The notes beneath the pieces were generated by a model that saw only the letters and a list, made by a program, of their open reading frames with translations, was not told the origin of the DNA and made no database searches. DNA of 5,189 bases from the NCBI GenBank assembly GCA_025927935.1, contig JAICKM010000524.1:1-5189 (forward strand), given 5' to 3'. Made by a program: the position numbers and the translations under genes. This stretch comes from Chloroflexia bacterium (GTDB taxonomy: Bacteria; Chloroflexota; Chloroflexia; QHBQ01; JADMIH01). Each line of letters opens with the position of its first letter. The stretch's first letter is position 1. Below are positions 1 through 4,908 of the stretch, piece by piece.

Positions 1-743
1 CCCGCGTCGAGGAACTCACGGTACAGGCGATAGCTGTTGACGTAGATATAAGCCTGGGCATCGGTCAGGCGCGCGGGCACCAGCGCTCGCCCTTCCGGCG
101 TCTGCCGGTACGCGGGGATCGCGGCGGACGAGATGCGCTCGCCGTAGAGGCTGATCAGGCGGTCGGTTTGCAGGGCCGGCGGTGCGTCGGGGTAGACCGA
201 CAGGGCGATCAGGTCAAACTGCGGCTCGTTTTTCAGGTCGTAGGCCAGGATGGTCGCTTCGTCGCGGAAGTGCGCTGCGATGCGCGACTCGATATCGGCC
301 ACCTGGCGCAGGTCGGGTTCGACGTAGTCGGTGAAGGTGAGGATCAGGAACAGGCCGTGCCGCCGGGCCAGGTCGACCACCAGGTCGAGTTTGCGGAAGT
401 TGTTGCGCAGCACATCGGTTTTCAGCGGCGGCTGGATGAAGAGGCGCACCGTGTTCAGCCCGATGGCCGAGGCGCGGGTAAAGTCGGCGTCGATCACTGC
501 CGGGTCGAACTGGCCGTCTTCCCACATGCGCCAGGCGCGGTCGGGCGCCCCGACATAGTTGACGGCCCAGACAAAGAAGGGTCGCCCATCGGGGCGCAGC
601 AAGCGCGTGTTGCCGGGCGCCACCTGGACAAACCCGCTCGCGCCTTCGCTGGCGCGCGGGCGCAGCGAGGCCACCGGCGCCAGCACCAGCAGCAGCAGCA
701 GCAGCGCGCGGACAAAGCTCCAATGTGTACGAGGCAAGGACAT
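1..743 (-). CDS. Secreted clan GH-A glycoside hydrolase (cellulase/mannanase-like, GH5-type), 3' end cut by window edge
   Basis: My reading from ATG at 743 gives 247 codons without a stop up to base 1. An in-frame TAG seven codons upstream fixes the frame, and this is the only nearby ATG. Residues 1-26 look like a Sec signal peptide: Arg-4/His/Arg-12 region, a hydrophobic core with six consecutive Leu, and a possible cleavage after VAS (24-26). The mature part has (beta/alpha)8-barrel features of clan GH-A: FVWAVNYVG (57-65, first strand), AIGLNTVRLFI (93-103), VVDLARRHGLFLILTF (122-137) and YDLKNEP (168-174), in which Glu173 is the expected acid/base. The nucleophile Glu would lie beyond the edge. 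The likely role is hydrolysis of a beta-linked polysaccharide or glycoside outside the membrane; substrate and exact family (GH5 or a relative) cannot be told. No good Shine-Dalgarno is visible. It lies 34 bases downstream of the TPR-V4R gene on the same strand, so co-transcription is possible. Confident of the superfamily, not of the substrate. Confidence 0.85.
   Translation of the reverse strand, partial: MSLPRTHWSFVRALLLLLLVLAPVASLRPRASEGASGFVQVAPGNTRLLRPDGRPFFVWAVNYVGAPDRAWRMWEDGQFDPAVIDADFTRASAIGLNTVRLFIQPPLKTDVLRNNFRKLDLVVDLARRHGLFLILTFTDYVEPDLRQVADIESRIAAHFRDEATILAYDLKNEPQFDLIALSVYPDAPPALQTDRLISLYGERISSAAIPAYRQTPEGRALVPARLTDAQAYIYVNSYRLYREFLDA
687..704 (-). repeat. (CTG)6 trinucleotide run coding for six Leu in the signal peptide
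   Basis: On the minus strand six CTG codons follow each other (plus strand CAG x6) and then GTG CTG. They code for the hydrophobic core of the hydrolase signal peptide. Slippage here would change the core length by whole residues without a frameshift. Confidence 0.9.
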
Positions 744-756
744 GGCGAGGACCCAG

Positions 757-776
757 GGGCGCTACTGCTAACGCCC
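757..776 (-). promoter_or_regulatory. Hairpin between the TPR-V4R gene and the hydrolase gene
   Basis: In the minus-strand RNA the arms GGGCGUUA and UAGCGCCC pair over 8 base pairs (one G-U) around a GCAG tetraloop. The structure begins two bases after the TAA stop of the upstream gene and ends 13 bases before the ATG of the hydrolase gene. No U-tract follows, so it is not a textbook intrinsic terminator. It could attenuate read-through, stabilise the upstream mRNA or restrict translation of the hydrolase. The pairing is seen; the role is inferred. Confidence 0.5.
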
Positions 777-777
777 G

Positions 778-1803
778 TTAATCGGATGGTGTTTTACTGA
801 TTCGGTATGAGCAGCTTTGCCCGCCTTTGCCCCGGCAAGTAACTTCTTCAATCGTGAAATTCTTCCCAGTGGCCCAGCGCAACGTGGAGGTGAGCACGCC
901 CACCATCGCATTGCAGCCGATGTCAGTGTGGCGGTTATAGCAATAGGGACACATGCCCACGCTATAGATGTAGTGATCGCCGGCATCGCGCAGGTCGGTC
1001 GGAATACCCAGGTCACGCGAGTTAGCGACAATCCGATCCATGCTGAACTTCATCTTCATCGCCATCGGCATACACTTCCTGGCCGTAGCGGCGACCCCCA
1101 GCATGCGCGGCTGCTCGTTGATCCCGTAGTTGAACAACTCCTGGCCGACCCGCAACTGCATCGACTTGGCGGCGCGGCCATAGAAGTCTTCCATGGCCTT
1201 GCCGAAGGCGCTGTACTGGCTATACGGGATATTGAACTCAATGACATTGGGCGGATAGTTGCCGACATACTGCTCCAGGCCGGCACTACGCAGCATCGCG
1301 TTGACGCCCTTCTCGCCGGTCACGCGCTCCACGGCCATGATCAGCAGGCGCATCCCCGCGCTCGGATATTGCGGCTCTTCGCCTTCGTTGAACGTCGGCG
1401 TGGCGATGGGCGCCTCTTCATGCTCGCCCTCTTCCTCAGCGGTAAATGCCTCGGCGGGATGCGCGGCCGGCGGTCGCGCGGCCTGGGCCGGCGCGGTAGC
1501 GCCGGCTGGGACGGGGGCCGGCGCGGTAGCGGCGGCGCGGGCGGCCATCTGGGCTTCTCGCCCGCGCACCCAGTTCATGCCTTCCAACGCCTGCTGGTTG
1601 TGCGGGTTGATCGCCAGCACGCGTTCCAGGCAGGTCTTCATCATCGGTAGATTGTTGGCGACCCCACTAAGCCAGAGCCAGGCTTCCTCGCTGTGCGGCT
1701 CCAACTGCACCACGCGCCCCAGGTACTCCCGTGCGAGATCCTTTTGCCCGGAAGTCGCCGCTGTCTTGCCCTTGGCTAGCAATTCTTCGGCTGTCGAAGG
1801 CAT
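778..1803 (-). CDS. TPR-repeat protein with C-terminal V4R (4-vinyl-reductase-like) domain
   Basis: The 341-residue product has no signal peptide or membrane segment, so it is probably cytoplasmic. Residues 4-71 form about two TPR units, each ending in a typical Pro turn (LEPHSEEAW at 34-42, INPHNQQAL at 65-73), which suggests a protein-binding surface. Residues 81-145 are an Ala/Pro-rich then Glu-rich flexible linker. Residues 148-335 resemble V4R/hydrocarbon-binding folds: MEDFYGRAAKSM (204-215), MCPYCYN (284-290), DIGCNAMVG (294-302) and the terminal CRGKGGQSCSYRI (323-335). Cys285, 288, 297, 323 and 331 could bind a metal; V4R domains are known as small-molecule-binding domains, some with metal-binding Cys. 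Start chosen at 1803 because AAGGAG stands six bases upstream; the frame stays open to an ATG at 1914, but that extension is low-complexity and lacks a similar site. Its function is not known; a ligand sensor that passes a signal to a TPR-bound partner is a guess. V4R also occurs in BchJ, but nothing here ties this gene to pigment synthesis. Confidence 0.85.
   Translation of the reverse strand: MPSTAEELLAKGKTAATSGQKDLAREYLGRVVQLEPHSEEAWLWLSGVANNLPMMKTCLERVLAINPHNQQALEGMNWVRGREAQMAARAAATAPAPVPAGATAPAQAARPPAAHPAEAFTAEEEGEHEEAPIATPTFNEGEEPQYPSAGMRLLIMAVERVTGEKGVNAMLRSAGLEQYVGNYPPNVIEFNIPYSQYSAFGKAMEDFYGRAAKSMQLRVGQELFNYGINEQPRMLGVAATARKCMPMAMKMKFSMDRIVANSRDLGIPTDLRDAGDHYIYSVGMCPYCYNRHTDIGCNAMVGVLTSTLRWATGKNFTIEEVTCRGKGGQSCSYRISKTPSD
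1485..1531 (-). repeat. 17-bp direct repeat, 30-bp period, in the TPR-V4R linker
   Basis: The 17-mer GGGCCGGCGCGGTAGCG occurs exactly at 1485-1501 and 1515-1531, ten codons apart and in frame. The copies code for the ATAPA motifs at residues 92-96 and 102-106. It looks like a small in-frame duplication in a flexible linker. Confidence 0.9.
1487..1506. repeat. Perfect 8-bp GC hairpin inside the TPR-V4R coding region
   Basis: GCCGGCGC (1487-1494) and GCGCCGGC (1499-1506) are exact reverse complements around the 4-base loop GGTA. It covers linker codons 100-106. The second copy of the direct repeat next to it has the same left arm but a mismatched right arm, so only this copy forms the perfect stem. 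Confidence 0.85.
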
Positions 1804-1809
1804 CCCCCA

Positions 1810-1815
1810 CTCCTT
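1810..1815 (-). promoter_or_regulatory. Ribosome binding site that decides the TPR-V4R start
   Basis: The minus strand reads AAGGAG, six bases (TGGGGG) before ATG at 1803. It supports this start over the in-frame ATG at 1914. Confidence 0.8.
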
Positions 1816-1826
1816 GCTGCCCGGTT

Positions 1827-1848
1827 CCGGCGCGGGCACGCGCTCCGG
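1827..1848 (-). promoter_or_regulatory. GC-rich hairpin in the TPR-V4R leader
   Basis: In the leader RNA the arms CCG(GA)GCGCG and CGCGCCGG pair over 8 base pairs with a two-base GA bulge around a 4-base loop UGCC. It ends about 11 bases upstream of the AAGGAG site, so it could influence ribosome access. A second small stem, GGCCT/AGGCC with a 7-base loop, lies at 1921-1937 near the expected transcript start. GC-rich DNA makes such stems by chance, so function is uncertain. Confidence 0.35.
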
Positions 1849-1951
1849 CGAGGATAATGGAATTCCGTCGTGCTGAGGCCGGTGGTGCGAAACCGCGGAG
1901 GCACGCGCCCCCACGATTCGGGCCTGGACGAAAGGCCGCTACTGCGACCGC

Positions 1952-1980
1952 AGTATACACCATCACCAGGGGGGAGTCAA
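1952..1980 (-). promoter_or_regulatory. Sigma70-like promoter of the TPR-V4R gene
   Basis: The minus strand has TTGACT (1980-1975), exactly 17 bases, then TATACT (1957-1952): five of six matches to consensus in each box with ideal spacing. Transcription would begin near 1945, giving a leader of about 140 bases before the ATG at 1803. It points away from the cox operon and could also serve the downstream hydrolase gene. Confidence 0.7.
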
Positions 1981-2003
1981 CAGGCTTTGGTAAGGATTCT
2001 CAC

Positions 2004-2042
2004 AGCTAAATTGCAGCTTAAAGCGCGGTGGATAAAGCTTAA
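2004..2042 (+). repeat. Phased AGCTWAA repeats
   Basis: AGCTAAA (2004-2010), AGCTTAA (2015-2021) and AGCTTAA (2036-2042) start 11 and 21 bases apart, that is about one and two helical turns, so all lie on one DNA face. They lie just upstream of the TTGACT promoter box. They could be binding sites of a regulator or give a slight bend; no protein can be named. Confidence 0.45.
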
Positions 2043-2115
2043 CATGACATATAAATCCCCAGAGCATAAATAGGCGGCATAACGCAAAGCCGGGCGGTCT
2101 CGTTAGAACAGACGC

Positions 2116-2152
2116 CAGGAACGTACACGATCTCATGCCGCGGTTGTTCCTG
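2116..2152. repeat. Inverted repeat CAGGAAC / GTTCCTG
   Basis: Exact 7-base arms CAGGAAC (2116-2122) and GTTCCTG (2146-2152) enclose 23 bases. This could be a two-half-site operator or the base of an RNA stem in the cox upstream region. With such a long spacer, chance is possible. Confidence 0.4.
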
Positions 2153-2174
2153 TATTTACCTCTAATAGTAGTTG

Positions 2175-2191
2175 TATAGCTACCAGCTATA
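2175..2191. promoter_or_regulatory. Inverted repeat TATAGCT-ACC-AGCTATA, possible operator
   Basis: Exact 7-base arms with a 3-base centre in an AT-richer patch about 105 bases upstream of the subunit II start. The spacing suits a dimeric DNA-binding protein. The regulator and transcript start are unknown. Confidence 0.45.
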
Positions 2192-2199
2192 GACTACCG

Positions 2200-2224
2200 C
2201 GATCGCAAACGGCCCGTTTGATCG
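2200..2224. promoter_or_regulatory. Inverted repeat centred on CAAACGGCCCGTTTG
   Basis: The core 2206-2220 is a perfect 15-base palindrome (7-base arms, one central C). Outside it CGAT (2200-2203) pairs with ATCG (2221-2224) if CG at 2204-2205 is bulged out, giving an 11-pair imperfect stem. No T-run follows, so it is not an intrinsic terminator. It is a candidate operator or leader hairpin for the cox operon. Confidence 0.5.
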
Positions 2225-2263
2225 TCACGCCAACCAGAGTACCGCCGAATATCTAGAGCCGAA

Positions 2264-2278
2264 CAGCGCCAAGCGCTG
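2264..2278. promoter_or_regulatory. Inverted repeat CAGCGC-CAA-GCGCTG just before the subunit II ribosome site
   Basis: Exact 6-base arms around CAA end five bases before the AAAGGA site. In RNA this would be a short GC stem next to the ribosome binding site. It may tune translation of subunit II; function is inferred only. Confidence 0.4.
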
Positions 2279-2283
2279 CGCGC

Positions 2284-2289
2284 AAAGGA
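2284..2289 (+). promoter_or_regulatory. Ribosome binding site of coxB
   Basis: AAAGGA stands six bases before ATG at 2296. An in-frame TAG at 2254-2256 excludes a longer N-terminus. Confidence 0.75.
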
Positions 2290-2295
2290 TGTGAC

Positions 2296-3237
2296 ATGTC
2301 TGATCCCATCTCGCCGCTCGCGCGTGCCAGCTACGATTTGTTTACCGGAACCCTGTTCATCGCGTTCCTGATCCTCCTGGGCATCGGCGGATTCATTCTG
2401 TATATGATCTTCCGCTTCCGGGCCAGGCCGGGGGACGATACGGAGCCGCCGGCGATCTACAGCAACCGCCGCCTGGAGATCGCCTGGACCGCGGGGCCGG
2501 CCTTGCTCCTAGTCGGGGTCCTGTTCTTCGCGATCCCGGCGCAGCTCTCGCAGGAGGTCGAGACCAGCAAGCCCGCCGATGGACAGCAGCCGCCGGATAT
2601 TCAGGTCATCGGGCACCAGTGGTGGTGGGAGATCCGCTACCCCCAGACCGGCGCCAGTGTCATCACCGCCAACGAACTTCATATGCCGGTCGGCAAGAAG
2701 TTGCTGGTTCAGGTCGACTCGGGCGATGTGATCCATGACGTCTGGATCCCGCAACTGGGACCGAAGATGGACACCGTGCCAGGCCAGACCAACTGGATGT
2801 GGCTGCAAGCCGACCGGGCGGGCACCTATCCAGGGGTGTGCGCCGAGTATTGCGGCACGGAGCACGCCTGGATGCTGATCAAGGCCATTGCGCAACCGCA
2901 GGCTGAGTTCGACGCCTGGTTGCAACAGCAACGCGCTCCGGCGGTGCCGGCCACGACCGCCGAAACACAGCACGGCGCGCAACTCTTCACTCAGCGGACC
3001 TGCATCAACTGCCACGCGATCAGCGGCACCGCCGCCCAGGCCCGCGTCGGCCCCGACCTCACCCACTATGCCAGCCGCGGGGTGCTGGGGGCGGGAGTCC
3101 TGACCCAGACCCCGGAGAACACGATGCGCTGGTTGCAGGACCCGCAGAAGGTCAAGCCGGGCAACCGTATGCCCAACCTGCACCTGGCGCCCGACGAGTT
3201 GCGAGATCTCACGGCTTATATGGAGAGCTTAAAATGA
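2296..3237 (+). CDS. coxB: Cytochrome c oxidase subunit II fused to cytochrome c (caa3-type)
   Basis: This 313-residue subunit (also named CtaC) takes electrons into the oxidase. Two membrane helices lie at about 18-40 and 62-84; Glu61 in LEIAWT before helix 2 matches the conserved K-channel entry Glu. The CuA domain follows: GHQWWWEIRYP (106-116) with the electron-transfer aromatic patch, then CuA ligands His147, Cys182, Glu184, Cys186, His190 and Met193. After a linker (about 196-225) comes a haem c domain with CINCH (236-240) and probable axial Met292 in RMPN, which marks the caa3-like class. No cleavable signal peptide or lipoprotein Cys is seen, and an upstream in-frame stop excludes a longer start, so helix 1 must itself direct insertion. 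The CuA and haem c domains would face outside. The stop codon overlaps the subunit I start by ATGA, implying translational coupling. Confidence 0.97.
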   Translation: MSDPISPLARASYDLFTGTLFIAFLILLGIGGFILYMIFRFRARPGDDTEPPAIYSNRRLEIAWTAGPALLLVGVLFFAIPAQLSQEVETSKPADGQQPPDIQVIGHQWWWEIRYPQTGASVITANELHMPVGKKLLVQVDSGDVIHDVWIPQLGPKMDTVPGQTNWMWLQADRAGTYPGVCAEYCGTEHAWMLIKAIAQPQAEFDAWLQQQRAPAVPATTAETQHGAQLFTQRTCINCHAISGTAAQARVGPDLTHYASRGVLGAGVLTQTPENTMRWLQDPQKVKPGNRMPNLHLAPDELRDLTAYMESLK

Positions 3238-4895
3238 GCGCAATTCCGCTGGTTCCCGAACCCACCGAAGCCCTGCCGGCCGTCCGCTCCGACGAGGGGT
3301 TGATTAGCTGGATCGCGTCGGTCGATCACAAGCAGATCGGCATCCTGTACCTGATCACGACGATCTTCTTCTTCGTCGTCGGCGGCATCGAAGCCTTATT
3401 GATGCGGCTGCAACTGGCCGTGCCCAATAATACGCTGTTGCAACCGGGGGCCTATAATCAGATCTTCACGATGCACGGCACGACCATGATCTTCCTGGTC
3501 GTCATGCCGATTCTGATCGGGTTTGCCAACTACTTCGTGCCGTTGATGATCGGGGCGCGCGACGTGGCTTTCCCGCGCTTGAATGCCTTCAGCTACTGGA
3601 TCTTGCTGTTCGGCGGGCTGCTGCTCTATTACAGCTTCGTCGCGGGCGGCGCACCGGACGCCGGTTGGTTCGCCTACGCGCCGTTGAGCGAACGTCCCTA
3701 CTCAACCACGCCGGGCCTGGACTACTACACCGTGGGCCTGCTGTCAACCGGTATCGGCACCGTGGCCTCCGCCATTAACCTGATCGTCACCATCTTGCAC
3801 TTGCGCGCGCCGGGTATGACCTTGCGCCGGCTGCCGCTGTTCGTCTGGATGGTGCTGTTCAACTCGGTGCTGATCATTCTCGCGCTGCCCGCGCTCAATG
3901 CCGGGCTGGTGATGCTGCTCATCGATCGCCAGCTAGCCGCCCACTTTTTCGATCCGCTGCACGGCGGGCACCCGCTGCTCTGGCAGCATGTCTTCTGGTC
4001 GTTCGGCCATCCCGAAGTCTACATCATGGTCTTGCCCGCTTTCGGCATGATCTCCGAGATGATCCCCGTCTTCTCGCGCAAGCCGATCTTCGGCTACGGC
4101 TTCGTGGCCGGCTCGACGATTGCCATCGGCTTCTTGAGCCTGCTGGTCTATGCGCACCATATGTTCACCGTGGGTATGGGCTTCACCCTCGACCTGGCCT
4201 TCGGCCTCTCCAGCATGTTAATCGCCATTCCCACCGGGGTCAAGATCTTCAACTGGACCACCACGATGTTCCGCGGCAATCTCCACTTCACGACGGCGAT
4301 GAAGTTCTCCGTGGCCTTCCTGATTCTGTTCACCATGGGCGGCGTCACCGGCGTGCAGTTCGCGACGGTGCCGGTCGATAAACAACTGACCGACAGCTAC
4401 TACGTGGTAGCCCACATGCACTATGTACTGTTCGGCGGCACCGCCTTCGCCGTATTTGGCGCCTTCTACTACTGGTTCCCCAAGATGACCGGGCGGATGC
4501 TGTCGGAGCGCCTGGGCAACGTCCACTTCTGGCTGGCCTTCATCGGCTTCAACATGACCTTCTTGATCCAGCACGTCCTGGGCTGGGACGGCATGCCGCG
4601 CCGGGTGTGGACCTATCCCGACAATCCCGGTTGGGGCTTGATGAACATGATCTCGACCATTGGGGCGTTCATCCTGGCCTTCTCGGTGCTGTTGTTTGTC
4701 ATCAACTGCGTGGTGAGCCTGCGGCGCGGCAAGATCGCGGGCGACAATCCCTGGAACGCCTGGACCTTAGAATGGGCCACTACCTCGCCGCCGCCCATCC
4801 ACAACTTCGATCAGGTGCCGCCCATCCGCGGACGCCGGCCCCTCTGGGACATGGCCCACCCGGAAGCCGCCGACTGGAAGAATGAGCATCATTAG
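3234..4895 (+). CDS. coxA: Cytochrome c oxidase subunit I (A1-type haem-copper oxidase)
   Basis: The 553-residue catalytic subunit (CtaD) reduces O2 to water at the haem a3/CuB site and pumps protons across the cytoplasmic membrane. About twelve helices fit between residues 36 and 495. Visible ligands are His81 (MHGTTM) and His396 for haem a, His394 for haem a3 (VVAHMHYV), and His259, His308 and His309 for CuB, with Tyr263 in GHPEVY as the crosslinked Tyr. D-channel residues Asp110, Asn99, Asn117 and Glu261 and K-channel Thr334 and Lys337 are present, placing it in class A1. Arg456-Arg457 (GMPRR) would hold the haem propionates. The C-terminal tail has the usual TLEW...SPPP..NF (511-525). One oddity: the position of the Mg-binding His of mitochondrial and proteobacterial enzymes is Thr386, next to conserved Asp387. 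GGAG lies eight bases before the ATG, inside the end of coxB. Length is normal and the frame intact. Confidence 0.98.
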   Translation: MSAIPLVPEPTEALPAVRSDEGLISWIASVDHKQIGILYLITTIFFFVVGGIEALLMRLQLAVPNNTLLQPGAYNQIFTMHGTTMIFLVVMPILIGFANYFVPLMIGARDVAFPRLNAFSYWILLFGGLLLYYSFVAGGAPDAGWFAYAPLSERPYSTTPGLDYYTVGLLSTGIGTVASAINLIVTILHLRAPGMTLRRLPLFVWMVLFNSVLIILALPALNAGLVMLLIDRQLAAHFFDPLHGGHPLLWQHVFWSFGHPEVYIMVLPAFGMISEMIPVFSRKPIFGYGFVAGSTIAIGFLSLLVYAHHMFTVGMGFTLDLAFGLSSMLIAIPTGVKIFNWTTTMFRGNLHFTTAMKFSVAFLILFTMGGVTGVQFATVPVDKQLTDSYYVVAHMHYVLFGGTAFAVFGAFYYWFPKMTGRMLSERLGNVHFWLAFIGFNMTFLIQHVLGWDGMPRRVWTYPDNPGWGLMNMISTIGAFILAFSVLLFVINCVVSLRRGKIAGDNPWNAWTLEWATTSPPPIHNFDQVPPIRGRRPLWDMAHPEAADWKNEHH

Positions 4896-4901
4896 GGGGA
4901 G
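4895..4901 (+). promoter_or_regulatory. Ribosome binding site of coxC
   Basis: GGGGGAG overlaps the last base of the coxA stop and stands seven bases before ATG at 4909, supporting that start. Confidence 0.7.
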
Positions 4902-4908
4902 TCACGCC

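Larger units (their letters stand above)
1804..2295. other. Divergent intergenic region between the TPR-V4R gene and the cox operon
   Basis: This 492-base stretch has no convincing gene. From left to right it holds the ribosome-binding site and leader of the minus-strand gene, its promoter (1952-1980), an AT-richer segment (about 1995-2085) with phased AGCTWAA repeats, and then four inverted repeats (2116-2152, 2175-2191, 2200-2224, 2264-2278) before the subunit II start. For the rightward operon the best promoter-like pair I found is ATGACA (2044-2049) with CATAAA (2065-2070) at only 15 bases spacing, which is weak. No intrinsic terminator, tRNA or known riboswitch fold was recognised. Confidence 0.8.

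Noticed and set aside
757..776. Intrinsic (rho-independent) terminator after the TPR-V4R gene
   Set aside because: The hairpin is not followed by a T-rich tract on the minus strand.
168..800. Long open frame on the plus strand over the hydrolase gene
   Set aside because: It is antisense to a frame with a signal peptide and clear GH-A motifs; its Gln run is merely the complement of the CTG repeat.
817..1650. 277-codon open frame on the plus strand over the TPR-V4R gene
   Set aside because: It is a GC-driven shadow rich in His, Arg and Gly, with no recognisable motif, opposite a gene with a good start site and domains.
1804..1914. Upstream extension of the TPR-V4R protein to an ATG at 1914
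   Set aside because: The extra 37 residues are low-complexity, and the AAGGAG site at proper spacing supports the ATG at 1803.
2050..2055. TATAAA as a -10 box for the cox operon
   Set aside because: No acceptable -35 box lies 16-18 bases upstream, so a promoter could not be supported.
2044..2073. Small open frame ATG ACA ... TAG in the intergenic region
   Set aside because: It has only nine codons and no ribosome site, so it is not supported as a gene.
2164..2193. TAATAG and TATAGA as -10 boxes of a cox promoter
   Set aside because: The only nearby -35-like sequence, TTGTTC at 2144-2149, gives a spacing of 13 or far too long, so neither pair is credible.
2509..3183. 224-codon open frame on the minus strand over coxB
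   Set aside because: It is antisense to well-conserved CuA and haem c motifs and shows no family features.
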